Shown in pieces: positions 38,071-50,849 of a DNA stretch of 64,000 bases. Source of the DNA: Fratercula arctica (taxonomy: Eukaryota > Chordata > Aves > Charadriiformes > Alcidae); the NCBI GenBank assembly GCA_947846985.1, contig CANTUZ010000005.1:11402001-11466000 (forward strand). Reading direction: 5' to 3'. The translations under genes and the position numbers were made by a program. Within the stretch, counting starts at the first letter, position 1, and every line of letters begins with the position of its first letter. The notes beneath the pieces are model-generated. The model was not told the origin of the DNA. It searched no databases and saw only the letters and a program-made list of their open reading frames with translations.

Positions 38071-38913
38071 CTGCAAAATCATAATGATATAAAAGCTACA
38101 GACACAGCTTAAAAATTCAGAGACAAAAGATGGTCTCAGTGGTTAGAGAAACAGCTTGAAAAGGTCTCAGAGGAGTCATGAGATTTGCAAAGTCATCGAG
38201 CGTATTAGACGCCTAAGCAATTTAATAATTCCACTAGGTATCTATCCACATTTTTAGTGGATAAGTATCACAGGTATTAAAAGAACCTCAGTTTTTCTGA
38301 ACCTTATCTCTTCTGTTGTAAAACAGAGATCATAAAGTTTCCGTGTCTCGCAAGGTGTGAAAAGTCAGTACCTTACACATTCAGAGGCACGTATTCTGAG
38401 AGGCTACGTGAAAAAAGCTCATATAAATATGGAAGGTTTACAGCTGAAAGCTTTGCTAGCTATTTTGTTGTCCATGGGGTTTTGTTGTTTGTTTTGCTTT
38501 CATATTTCACAAGCTTTTGACACAGACAGGAAAGGGTCTAATAACTAAGAAGTGATAATTCAGTGGCACTTCAGGAAGGACTTCCACATTCACTGGTCCA
38601 CCCCCTTTTAAATAAGATTTTCAGAGGTGCCATGTGGATAATAGGCATGAAACACCTTAAGAGGTTAAACTGTCAAAGAGAGATGCTCAGCAGTTCCCAT
38701 TTCAGGCTGTGTTAGGGAATACCAAGCCAAGCCCTTAGCAACAGCCTAACAAACATGAAAGATGGTTTGAAAAGTTTGGACTTGATCATTTCCACAAAGT
38801 AGTAAAGTAAGAGAAGTTGCATATACATCTAATTTCACCTTGAGATAATTTACAATTCTCAGATCAAAACTATAACATAGTTGTTCTTACTTTGGATTAA
38901 ATAAGATACTATT

Positions 38914-39475
38914 TGTCGTGGTTTAATCCCAGCCAGCAGCTAGAACCACACAGCTGCTTGCTTACTCCCCCCAGTTTGAATGGGGGAGAGAATCAGAAGA
39001 CTAAAAGTGAGAAAAAAACTTGTGGGTTGAGATAAAGGCATTTTAATAAGTAAAGCAAAAGCCATGCACGCAAGCAAAGCAAAACAAGGAATTCATTCAC
39101 TGCTTCCTATGGGCAGGCAAGTGTTCAGCCATCTCCAGGAAAGCAGGGCTCCATCACACTAATGGTGACTTGGGAAGACAAACGCTATCCCTCCGAACGT
39201 CTTCCTCTTCTTCTTCCCTCACCTTTATATACTGAGCATGAAGTCATACGGCATGGAGTATCCCTGTGGTCAGTTGGGGTCAGCTGTCCCGGCCGTATCC
39301 CCTCCCAGCCTGCCCTCTGGCGGGGCTGCGTGAGGAGCAGGAAAGGCCTTGACTGCTTAGCAACGACTGAAATCACCAGTGCGCTACCAACGCTATCCCC
39401 ATCCCAAATGCAAAACACAGCACTACACCAGCTGCTAGCAAAAAAGTTAAGGCCATCCCAGCTAAAACTATGACA
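38914..39475 (-). mobile_element. Solo LTR of an endogenous retrovirus (ERVL-like)
   Basis: The 562-bp element starts TG and ends CA (tgtcgtgg...ctatgaca) and is flanked by an exact 5-bp target-site duplication, ctatt, at 38909-38913 and 39476-39480. The sequence resembles a common bird LTR family whose sense strand here is minus: on that strand there is a TATA box (TATATAAAGG, 39231-39222) and, about 185 bases further on, an ATTAAA polyadenylation signal (39047-39042), the expected U3-R order. A 5-bp duplication fits the ERVL class. There is no internal retroviral sequence, so this is a solo LTR left by recombination. Its intact ends suggest a fairly young insertion. Confidence 0.88.
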
Positions 39476-39917
39476 CTATTTTTCTTTCCCATGGGTTTTA
39501 TTCTGCCATGGATTTTATAGTAATGGCTAGATATTAGCATTTTCTAAAATCCGCTGTCTGGTTCAAACAAAAAGTTTCTTTCCTTTTCAGTAGCACATTT
39601 TGCAAAAGCGGTGACATCTACAAAAATGGAGATTTCAGATTCACGTCTCAAAATCAACTTATTAGTTTTCTCTTTTAATTTAATATTGGCACAGAAATAG
39701 CAAGTGAAAACTCCATCCAAAACTATCCACTTGCTAGAGTAATACAACAGAAGATGATGGACAACTCTGCCTATAAAAAGCCTGCTCTCCCCACTACCAT
39801 ATCTTGATTATTATTACAACCTGAATTAATGAGATTAAATGTAGCTCAAGTTTCTCTGCCCTGTGCTACAGTACAGACAAAACTGCTAATGGCCACATAA
39901 GCCATTAAGTTCTCTGT

Positions 39918-39955
39918 GTGTGCGTATATATATGCATATAGATATGTATATATGG
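39918..39955. repeat. Mixed TG/TA microsatellite
   Basis: An alternating purine-pyrimidine stretch (tgtgtgtgcgtatatatatg then catatagatatgtatatatg). It is a simple repeat in the MICAL2 intron. Confidence 0.6.
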
Positions 39956-40574
39956 TAAATAAAACAGATAAACCTGAAATTTTTGAGACCGGAGAGAACA
40001 CAGTCTGAGATCAAGTCATGCAGAAGTGCATTCCCAAATCTTTAAACTGTAATTGGAAACAAGAAAACACTATCAGAGGCCAGGGCTTTTCCAGCATTTT
40101 CTAAAGAGCAGGGCCTGTATAAAGTCAAGTGACTGCATAATTAAGAAAGAAAACGGTTGACACTCACTGTTGTGGCAGAGAGAGAACAAAAACCATCACA
40201 GTTTTCATACCCTCCTGTAGTACGTAGGGGTAATAGCTGAGTTTCTTACATTCTCAGGGGCTGATATTATTTCTCCTGTTTACCTCTTTCCCTCTTAAGT
40301 GTATTCTTCTCTTATTGACAGTCCCTATTCCCTCTTGTTCTTCATGCACAATTATGAAATTACGATGATCTCCTGGGGCACACGTGGATTTGTTGCATAC
40401 AGAGATGCAAGGCCCCACCACATACACCTTTCTGCTCCTGATGGTTTGGGGGCATTTCCACACAGAAGGCAGTGAGCCACAGTGAGGGGAGGTGCAGAGC
40501 CCACACTGGGGACCCCTCGTCCTCGCTAGTCACTCTCGGGAGACAAACGGGACATCTGCAAGCTACATTTTCAC

Positions 40575-40667
40575 CTGTGCCTTGTGAAGCCTCTTCAGCT
40601 CCTCTTGTTTAATCAACTGCTTTGTCTCCTTCTCCAGCTTCCTTCTCCTTCTGAGAGTCCTTTTTGC
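40575..40667 (-). CDS. MICAL2: MICAL2 exon, start of bMERB domain
   Basis: This 93-bp exon is phase 0 at both ends (31 codons), with acceptor ctctcttttgtag and donor gtgaaa. It codes AKRTLRRRRKLEKETKQLIK and then QEELKRLHKAQ. The KQEELKRLHKAQ signature is the first helix of the MICAL-type bMERB (bivalent Mical/EHBP Rab-binding) coiled coil. Exons downstream continue the domain in register. Confidence 0.88.
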
Positions 40668-40741
40668 CTACAAAAGAGAGAGAGAAAAAAAAGACAATCA
40701 AAGCATAAATATGCCATTACAGGTTTCCTCAAACCTTCTCC

Positions 40742-40845
40742 AGAATCACAGAACCATTGAGGTTGGGAGAGACCTCTGGAGATCATCTAACCTGACTCCC
40801 CTGCCCAAAGTGAGGTGAGCTACTGCAGGGTGCTTGGGGCAACCT
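40742..40845 (-). mobile_element. CR1 LINE 3' tail, reverse orientation
   Basis: The stretch agaatcacagaaccattgag, then gttgggagagacctctggag and atcatctaacctgactcccc, is the reverse complement of a CR1 3' end. It lies 75 bases upstream of the bMERB exon at 40575-40667. The far border is unclear. Confidence 0.75.
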
Positions 40846-42706
40846 AACTGAAATGAAAATATTCATGTAGGGATGTTTTCATGCATTTGCCCACAATGAC
40901 TTTAAGTCATTACAAGCTCTTATTGCAACCCTAAGTGAGCGTGAACTGTGTCTATCAATAAAAAAAGGTCCAAATCACAAAGTTGGCTTTATACAACATA
41001 CCACTATACACGGCTTCTGCAGACATCACCTTCATCGGGGAAGAAGCCAGGCACAGGTGGTGGGAAGCACCAGTTTAAGGAAACTCAACCCATTTCTATT
41101 GCTGTACCTGCTATGTAGTAAAATTCACTTTGGATCGCTTGTAACACAGTAAGAGGGACATATCCAAAAGAAAAAGCCATCACAGGACTCTACCTGAAGC
41201 CCTGTGAAACCTTCCCCAATGCCATTTCTCTATGGCATTGCAGAGGTTTTTTGCCTTTCCCTGGGCCCCTGTTGCTGTTGGGAAAGCAGGGCAGCATGTG
41301 CTGCGGGGCCAGCCGAGGGCATCACCCGCGCTTGCTCCAGCTTGCCCTTGACCCAAGCTATCTGGAAGTGCTTCAAGGCTGTGTTCTCCCATTTTGGAGG
41401 AGACAGAATATATGAGCACTTTAGACGAGACGATCAAAAAACTAACAAGCCAGGAAGCCGCTAAAATTTTTCCCACCGAGTTTTGCCAGTGAAAAACGGT
41501 GGTACTGGCAAAATAGCATCTAGAGCTGGCATGAAAAGAGGTGCTAGGAGGCAGCTGAGAGAAACAAGCTGAGCGGGGAAAGTGCATCAAGACTGAGTCA
41601 CTGCTAACACCCGTGTGCGGCAGCTGCTGGTTCACCCTGTTCCTGGCAGCTGCCCCGGCAGCGCTGCCTTCCCCTCCGCCGGGCCCTGCCTGCCCCTGCC
41701 GCCGCCTGCGCTGCTGGGAGCTGCTCCTGGCCGCTTTTCTCCCATGTCTCACTTCTTTTCTCCATTTCGTTTCAACTTTATTTAATTAGCCAAAATATTA
41801 TCTTGCTATAGATTGTTTTTCCTGTAACAGGAAAGATGAATGATGAATTCTGACATCTCAGCGCATCCTGACACAGAGCCACTGGTGGGATGTGCTGCCA
41901 TGCATTGCTGCACTTCTGCCTCGTGGCACCTCGGTTCCTCTACAGCTGCACACCTGGGTTTCCATTCAAAGCCCCACTTAGCTTTCAGCTCAGCTGTGTT
42001 TTTCAGCGTACTGGGCAGCCTCTTGCTTTGCTTTCCTTTTCTTCCCCCCCAACAAAAGCAACAACTCAAAAGGCCACCTTGTACTATTAATTCCACTTAC
42101 TGATATTCCCTCCACAGGAAAGAGGTAAACACATTTCTGATGAGCTATGCAGGCAATAAAAGCTCTGTTTCTACAAATCAAAACTGAGTATCAAGAGTTC
42201 ACTGGTGCTTTAACCCCACCGCTCCTCCCAGCCGCAGGAACTGAGTTAGGGCTCGGAGACCCCAGTGTGCAGCCGGCCCTTTTGGCATATAAGGTCTGTG
42301 TCCGACCCCGTGGCTCACGCAGTCGTGCTGATTAGGATAAAAACAGTGTTTTCCATGCAATCTGCCTGTAGCGCCTCTCAAATGAAGTTGTATTTCCCCC
42401 AGGGAAATCTGCATCTGTTTGCTTTAATTTTTTCAATGGTTTGCTTGTTGGGCTACATATTAAGGCCACTTAAGAATGCAGCTTCAAAGTGGTTTCAGTG
42501 AAACATGTCTGCTTGTCATATTAAGGCCTTCTCCATCAATGTTGGTGTAACCTGGGGGAATTAAAGATCCAAAGATGGAACTTCCACTGATAAAGCGTTC
42601 CCATCCCCACTTTGAGAAATTGCAGTGTTTTGGATCAAAATCACATGATAAATCTTAAATACAGTGCAACTGAGGAAATATCTTTCTGTTTCCAAGTCAA
42701 GGTTAC
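40846..42706 (-). other. MICAL2 intron sequence with a GC-rich patch
   Basis: Intron sequence between the exons at 40575 and 42707. A GC-rich stretch with about nine CpGs per 100 bases lies near 41640-41740. It makes a 190-codon minus-strand frame (41180-41752) with an Arg/Gly-rich start but no ATG, and no splice sites fit it as an exon of this gene. Confidence 0.5.
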
Positions 42707-42801
42707 CTTGTGTGTTAATGAAGGCTTGGATTCAAATTCACCATCAGAGGAAGAAGTAGAACACTCGGTAGCTTGTTTTCTGACAGGTAGGTGTTCACAT
42801 C
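42707..42801 (-). CDS. MICAL2: MICAL2 internal exon preceding the bMERB domain
   Basis: This 95-bp exon has a very good acceptor (ttttgttcctgcatcttag) above 42801 and donor gtaacc below 42707. It completes the Gly codon left by the large exon, then codes CEHLPVRKQATECSTSSSDG and EFESKPSLTHK, ending in phase 0. The Ser-rich acidic stretch is a linker just upstream of the coiled coil. A second AG 22 bases inside the exon would break the reading frame and is not favoured. Confidence 0.75.
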
Positions 42802-45800
42802 CTAAGATGCAGGAACAAAATAGTCAGTGAAGCAAAAACCACTGTTCTTTAACTTACACAAACATTTTGCACCTGCCCTGAGTTCTAATCAGCAGCACCT
42901 AGAGCAATTTGGAAATTTGGCTGATGGCATTAATTAAATTTTTGATCCCTGTCAAGAACTCTGTCTGGGTATATCTGATTTTTTTCAGGTATTGCGTACA
43001 AATAAATTAATTCCTTGAGCACCCTGCATGTAGCATGCATGTTCTGAACGCTCTCAACATTCATTAAAATGTATATCTGAAGTTAGCCATATTACCCAAA
43101 TGATTGTATAAGGCTCACTATACAGTGTAATTGAATGCAAAAAGTCTGAGCCAGCTCTTAAACAAATTATCCTTATGTGGCTTGTAGCATCTGGCACCCA
43201 TTTTTACTACATGACATCTGCTCAGTGTAAAATAGTTGGCGTCAGAATGTCTGGTCATATAAAAAAATCACAAATGTAATCAGAAGCAAATGGACTAAGA
43301 GAACAAGGCTTTATCACACAGCCTCATGCAACATAAATATTTCATTAATTATGTCTAAACAAACGTCACTTATTTTTCTGCTTTAGGAATATTATCACAT
43401 CATTGAACTGTTGATTAAAATGCCATAATAAGTCAGGAAAATCCATACATCACAACAATGCACTCCATAAGGAAAACTCAAAGGCTACTTTGGAAGGAGC
43501 ATGCTTTCAGAATTATAAATTAAATTACATTTAATTGCAGCAATTTTATCATGCCTGTTTTTCCAGCATCTTGTTTCAACTGGGTGTAAATATTTGAATT
43601 TCTTCTTAATTTGTCTAATTCATAGCTTCATTCTCTTTATTTCAGAAAATAAAACTGCTTTTGGAACATCTGTCTCTATGCTTCAACCTGCTACAGGGTT
43701 AATGATTAACAGCTGGGCAACATCTTGGAAATGTACATTATTTAAAGCTAACAGTGTCATTTTTCTTTGTATCTGAGAGGTAACAGTTGGCTTTCTGTGT
43801 GAAAGTTGTATTCAGATTAAAATCACTTCCCATTCTCCCAGTGTAAATGTTTCTTCCTTGCCTTGTCCTGGATCCCAGTCCTGAAGTAGGACTTCTGTCT
43901 CAAGCCCAAATTTAAAATCAGGATCCACGAAACGCATTCATCCCAGATAGTAAAGCAATGAAAGCAAATCCAAGTAATTTGAGGTAGAAATTCTGATTTT
44001 TTACAGCGGTCTCAATTTTAGAAGGACCCAGTCCTTGTGCTCAATGAAGGTGCAAGCTCAGAGGGTCCAGTGGAGCAGACTTGGGTCCTGCGCTCTGTTG
44101 CAAAACGGACAAGTTGTTGGGCAGCGGATGCCTACAAGCAAAAGCAGGGAGGTGCAATAGCCCTCCAGGTGGGACTCCAGCCTCCCAGGTGATTCCCCTG
44201 ATCCAGAATTGCCCAGACTACCACACCACACCTCCTCGCCTCGCAGCACTTGGAGGAGGGACACAGTTCCTGCTTCCTGACCTGCTGGGGACTCTGGCGT
44301 CACACCAGTGCTGTGCGCTGCCCCGTGCTCTGTGGACAATACTGCAAATCCAGCTGCACCCCATCTCTGCCCCCGGCAAGGAAGCCCTTCCCAGTGCACG
44401 AGATGGAGGAAAGCACGGTGGGGATCACACTTACTACTTCTTTTGAGGAGTAAACTCACCTACATTGCTTTTCTCTGTGCAACTAAAGGTTTGCAGTAAT
44501 TACCTTGCAGTCACACCACTGTTGAAATCAAATTCCATAATATGCAAGTAGCAAACCTTACAGCCCGGCAGGGCTGGAAACACAAGCAATTACACGCTCC
44601 CTTTCTTCTCTCAGCTGTGGGAATAAGTGACTGCTTCCCCGTGTCCTCCTCCTCAAGTGATATCAATAATTTAAAAAGCGTTACAAGGTCTAAAGGAAAA
44701 GCAGCTTGCTGTCACACAAGGGCACCTGCCTCCTCCTCGGGGGTGTGACTTGGGAGCTTTTTGCCTTTTTGGGACAGAGAGAGGGTCAAGGACTTCCCCA
44801 AGGAGTTCCAAGGGCCATCTCACAAGCACAAGGAAGCGGATGTCTGTGCACAGAATAGATTCATAACATCCACAGTGCCTATCTGCTATGGAGAGCCATG
44901 TATTTGCACCTTGCTCTGCAGAGAAAAGCCATTTAGATTGCTCTGAAACAGCTCAGCCTTTCAAGAGACCCAAAGCTCTGTGAGACAACAACCACCCAAC
45001 TGCGATTGGCAACATCCTTCATCATCTCCACCCAAGAAGCCTACAGGACAAAGGGCCATGTGAAACCACTCAGTGATGAGACATCTGATGGATCTACCTG
45101 TGCACATTGACAGTTAGAGTCTGTGTCACACTTATTGCATATACATTTCACAGCACTGATGTTCTCCGCTAATATAATGTGGATAATTGAAGCATGGGCT
45201 GCTCCAAGGAGCACACAGCAGAGAGTGACAGAATTGGGATGAGAATAAAGGGATTTGGCTCCCAGATGTGTGTGAGCCAAACTATATCCCTGCCACATTT
45301 CAGGGATATAGAAACAGTGGGACAGTGCCTTTCTTTCACCATTAAAAGGGCAGCCATTCAGTGCTCTGCTCAACTATTTTCTTTTTACTATTTCCTTGTT
45401 GGAGAGACCAGAAATATGCTTTAAAATGTACCCCAGATGCAAATTTCAACTTCAAAACAACTGTAATAAGCATAGTAAGAAGTTACCTCACTGAATGAAC
45501 TTGTTTTATGCACAGCTAGAGAAAAATACCGTAAGTTTATTCTATTTTTGAAAAAATAAACAACCCAACAACAAAAACCCAATAAAAACCCAACCCAAAA
45601 CATTCTTCTGTATTACAGCATCTACATGTTCTACTATAGATGACTGAGCATTAATCTTTCCCATCTCCAAAGGGGTGGGATAGGCAGAATTTACCTGCCA
45701 GCTATGAGGATTTGGACAAGGAGTTAACACATAAAAAATGTTCAACTTAGGGACTTTCACACTTACCTAGTCATTAAAATCTGTAACGTAGAACTGTAAT

Positions 45801-48800
45801 AGTAAAGTTCGATAATAATAATTTGTCTGCTCCAAATATGTCAAGTCTTAAAGCCCGATAGCTACAGAAAAGATTGCAAAAACATTTTTTTTTTTTTCAA
45901 ATATGAACTCAACCATTCTAGACTTGGGCTTTTGCTTTCCTGACATCTCATTCCTTCAAAATGGGAGTTATTTATTACCCATTTCTGAAGTACTCTAACG
46001 TTTCCCTAACTTTCAAGTTAACTGATGTTATACTAGAGCTTTTCCTCCCCAGCTAACATGACTTTGGATCACTAGGCATGGTCAGCCATGGGTTTAGTTC
46101 TTAATTATAGAAGAGAAAGGAACAAATATTTCTGTAATCTTTATTAGTTTATTCTTGATTTACCTCACAGTAGCTACTAGGAGTTTGGCCAAGAGACCTT
46201 TCCAGCATACCTGATTTACAGCTGTCAAATAGCAGGAAACTGAGTATTAATTATTACTGTTATTAATTTTTATTCAATCTGACAGTGTCACAGAATATGC
46301 TTCAAAGTATAAAATTGAAAGAAACCTCCAATTCTTGATATTGGGATTTGGTATCCTCATACGTGTATGTCATAAGAGATAAGAAAAATTACATCCATAA
46401 AAATAAAATTCTTTCCTATGGCCAGTTCCTCACACCTTGGTAATCCAAGGGTGAGTCTCAGACACTTTGCTTTGGCCTAAGCACGCTGACATTGAATGTC
46501 AGCAGCAGCAAAACCCTTCCTGTATTCAGGGGGATCAACTGGACCAAAGTCCAGTGCTTCTGAGAGCCGCTCCCTTAACAAATAAGTCTAAGGTACCGGT
46601 TTTCCTAGGAAACTCGAGGTTCTCTGAACAAAGAGGGAGGTGCCACATGAAGAGGTTAAGAAGGTGATACCTTCTGTTAGACGTGGGCAGTGCCACCACT
46701 GCTGTCTCTCCACACATCACAGCTCAGCTCCCTTTCCTGGAGTGCTTTTGTGTCGCAGTAATGACTGTAGTCTAAATACACATAAAGTCTTGGAGCAGGA
46801 ACTGTTTTTAAAATATGTTATATTAATCTGATGGCTTCCTCTGTAAGTGTCCAAGATGGCATATTTTTATATTTTTATGAAGTTGTTGGAGTTAATCATG
46901 ACCGCTTTAAGTAGTTCAGTGTTTTACGGAAGAGAGGAGCAAAGCTCCATCTATCTCTTGGGGCACTGATGTCCCAAACCAGATGGGAATTGGCATGAGG
47001 TAGGAGATGAAAAGAAAGGCCAGTAGAAATCAAGAGTGGGCTTGGCTATTTGCCTTCACATCTCTGCTTTTCCACAGATTTCACATGTGGTCTTAGGCAA
47101 GTAATTTAATCTTGTAGTGCTTCAGTTCCCCTTCTAAAATATGAAATCACTGAGATAACAGTGTCCTAGCTGACAAGAACATTGCAAACACACAGACTTT
47201 CAGTGGTACAAAGATGCAGTAACGGGAACCATGTATGAACTTGAAATATTTGCAAGCAATCGCTTTTCAATCTCAAAGCGCACAGAAACAACAAAGTGAG
47301 TTCGTAACACGTCTGATTTTCTCATCAGCTGAATTGGTTGTCCTGATTAATGAAGTGAGCCATGTAAACAACACACAGTCACAAACTGAGTTGTAACAAC
47401 TCTCATCTCATCTCAGGGGCAATTCTAGGAATGTTTTCAGGTAATCCCTACTCTGTCACGGACAGAAATTTTCCTCCCATGTCTGCATTGCTATCAAGAA
47501 CCAAACCTGGAGTCACAATAATCTGCCAATAACCAACCACCTTCATGGGCTGGTCTTCCCTTCTTTGTGGACTTCTTTTCTGTAAGTTAAAAGTAACCTC
47601 AACCTGGATCCACTACTGCGTCTCATTCCAAACACTGCTGACTGCAACACTCTCATAGCACCTGGCTTATCTCTCTTTTCCTGTTGTCTTTCTGTGGTAT
47701 TAATGATTTTTAGTATCTATAACTAACGTGGTACTTTGGCATTTTTTTTAATTTAAAAAGGGCAAATAGCCCCAGGAGAGAACAGTTAACCATCTGATTG
47801 ATCAATTGTATTGATCAAGTTTTTGTGTTTGGCTTTTTTTTTTTTTTTTTTTTTTTTTTAACTGCAGGTTGGAATACAAAGGAGGAATCAAAGGACAAAA
47901 GCCTTGGAGATATTTGTGCAGTAAATCAAAAATCTGGAATTGCACCTAGAAACCCCAGTGTGGCTATATGGGGACATTTGTATATTCTACAGGCAAACTT
48001 AGATGGGATTTTTTTTTTTTTTAAACTGATCTTTCACTGAAAACAGTGCATGAATGTCCCCATTACTTCAGTAAGATTTGTGTAGGTTCCACACAGGTGG
48101 TCTGCGCAGCCAGATCTCTGCACAGCCAAAACTTCCAAGTGGCTCTAAGGAATAGCTCTTATGAAAGTGTTAGCCAGAAAGTCTTTAGACCAGGTCTGGC
48201 TATCAGAAGCTGCAATGACCCATATGGAAGGTGTAACTGCACCTCTACATTTGAGCGACAGGCAATATGCTGCTCTGTAATTAAGATCTCTGCTTCCCCA
48301 TGCTGAGCCTCAAGTAGGTGGTTGAATACTTGGTAGGAGATGACAGAAGGACAGAATATAGTTTTAGCTTGGACAGGCACCTGGGTCTGAAATGCAGAAG
48401 TCATCAGCATAGGAAAGACATCTGGACATGCATTTGCAGATGAAGTAACTAAAATAAGGCGTAGGGAAAGAAGAGCAACGTAATATAGAAGTAGATGTGT
48501 GGGGTGAGACTGAAGGTCCTTCCAGATGGTCTCCAGCAGCGGTGTCTAAAGGAATGCTATAGGCACCAGCACTCATTCCTCCCCTTAATGCTCGCCCAGC
48601 TTCTGAGCATTTTTCAGTTCAGAAGCTTTCTCAATTGGATGTGGTTTCTAAGCACCTGATTAATTCTCAGTGTATTTCTCTTCAATGAGCTTGCCCAGTC
48701 TCATCTCAAGCCCATGGACTTTTATCACCCAGCTCATTCCTTGGCTCCACAAGCCAACAGCCCGTTGAGGGAGAAAACACTGACATAATGCAAGACCAAC

Positions 48801-50849
48801 CATACTTGCACAGAACAAGTCTGTCTGGCCTCAAATAGGATAGAAAAGCCCTACTGAAAAGAGCCAAGAGGAGTATGAGAAAGAGACACACTAAATTGGT
48901 TTCTGCAAGGTGCTGGGAGTATTTTTTTTTTCTTTAAATAAAAGAATTTTCCTGAGATTCACGGTAAATTTCAAGAGAGAAAAATAATGACATATAATGT
49001 GGGCTAAAGCTTGTCACCAGTTCGTGACTGCAGTTTGCCAAACTTGGGCCTCAGACAAGTGCCAATATGAGACAGAAATGCCATTTTAGAGAGCCAAGCA
49101 GGACTTGGCTCTTTACCAGTTCGATTTACTCAAATATGAATGTTTGAAAAAGTTTGTGAGCTGCAGTGTTGAAACATGGAAGATGACAGATTACTGGGCA
49201 AATGGCTAGATCAAAGCTGCATTTTTTTATTCTGAACAGACTTTGCAATGCCTATATTCAATAATTATAGTAATTTAATGATTCCTCTTTTGGCTTGCAC
49301 AGCAGAGGAATGCAGCACATATTAAACCAGCATGTTTTTCCAAAATATTTTAAACATACATAACGTATGGCATTATTCAAACCTGACAAGAGCTTTTGCC
49401 ATTTTAGTAGGAACACAACATACTAATTACCATAATACATTTAGGTAAGAGCAAGTCAGCTTGGCTTAGCTGATGGGTGATAGCTAGGTACAGACACAGA
49501 AAAAGTGTCCCATTTGAGACCCCAGGGTGACGGGTGTGAACACTAGCAGCTCTCTGTGGCTTCAGTGCGGTCCTTAGCATCCTCCTTAGCTCAATGGGGA
49601 TGCCTGGTTTTGCGAGTTGTTTGATAAAGGATGCTCCAAGAATCCAATCCAAAAATTCAGGAATGAGAGGAGGAGTTATTCTATTGATTTTAATAAGCTT
49701 CAGATCAAGTCTCTTATATACTGTATATCTTCCTCACAGCATGCAGTAGTTCTGCAGCAGAAAGGATGCAGAAAGGATCTGACAGCTCACTGGGAACATT
49801 TCAGCCACTTCACATTTTACATACAGATTGTTATTTTAATGCAGCAGCAGCATTAATACAGCAGTAATTTTGGGGTTACAGTTTGGGTTGCAATTCAATA
49901 AAGTAAGAAACAAGCAGGTATGTCAATAAAATTCAATAGGTTATTTAGTTAAATGACTGTGACTTTCTGCAGGGCGCTAGTGGAAAGATGGATCGCAGAG
50001 ACAGACAGGTGGGTGCAGCTCTCATACCTCCTATTCTACACCTGAAACTGAGTTGCGCTTAATTCTTTCTGAGCCTATGCTCAGATTACTCAGATCACTC
50101 TTTGTCTGACATTAATATTTCTTACTCATCTGCAATTTTAATACTAACCTTGTTCTTGCAAGCAAACATGAAAATGGATGCTTTTTAGTCCCTACCCAAA
50201 TAGATTCACAAATAGGTCAGAGTAGGACAATAGTGCTATCTCCTCTCAAATAGAAAAACAAAGTGATATTAATGACAGTGGAAAGCTCCCAAAAGTATGT
50301 CTACAGTTCGGTCACTACGACAGCAGACAGAGCTGAAGAGACACCTGCTGAGAAAGCAGATATACAAAGCAAAGCTTCTTGCTGTTGCAATCATATTGTT
50401 TCGGTCTGTGAGCTCCTCACGGAAAGGGCAGCAAGTGTACTCTGCACTGCACTCGGGTTCTCAGTGCTCGTCCTTTTGCTTGCCCGCTGTACACCCCCTT
50501 CTACAACACACTCAATGTCACAGCAGGAGCCGCTCTGCACAGCTTCCCCCTCTGCCTCACTGCTCCTGCCACCTCGGCGAGTATGTTTTCCTGCCCCAAA
50601 GACATTTGAACAGCAGCGAGCAGCAGACCAAACTTGGGTCCAGAGAGCTGCCCTCTGCTTGCAAATCCATTCCGCTCCTTTAAACCAGAAGCAACACCTA
50701 AATCTTAACCAAATAAAGTATTATTAAGTCTTCCTATGTAGAAAGTAATGATAAATTAAACACAACATACAACAGATACGTATGTGATCACACACAGGTC
50801 TTAAATGTTAAGTGCTATTACTAGAAATAAATTCCACTCATGCCCTCAC
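42802..50849 (-). other. MICAL2 intron after the large exon
   Basis: An 8-kb intron. The flanking exon phases match without any exon inside. It contains a T26 run at 47834-47859. No transposon or coding exon was recognised; open frames up to 154 codons (50263-50727, plus) are not supported. Confidence 0.6.
47834..47859. repeat. T26 homopolymer
   Basis: A run of 26 T in a MICAL2 intron. It could be a poly(A) tail read in reverse, but no retrocopy was recognised next to it. Confidence 0.8.

Noticed and set aside
41180..41752. 190-codon minus-strand frame in a MICAL2 intron
   Set aside because: It has no ATG at its start, no splice sites matching neighbouring phases and no recognisable similarity; its Arg/Gly start comes from a GC-rich patch.
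42780..42801. Internal acceptor (ctgtcag) that would shorten the 42707-42801 exon
   Set aside because: Use of it would leave the exon out of phase with the large exon, and the upstream acceptor has a far better pyrimidine tract.
45115..45172. 58-bp minus-strand segment with acceptor and donor, coding a Cys-rich peptide in one frame
   Set aside because: In the frame demanded by the neighbouring exons it has a stop codon, and the exons on either side already join without it.
50263..50727. 154-codon plus-strand frame beside the large exon
   Set aside because: No family resemblance or splice evidence, and it is on the opposite strand inside a MICAL2 intron.
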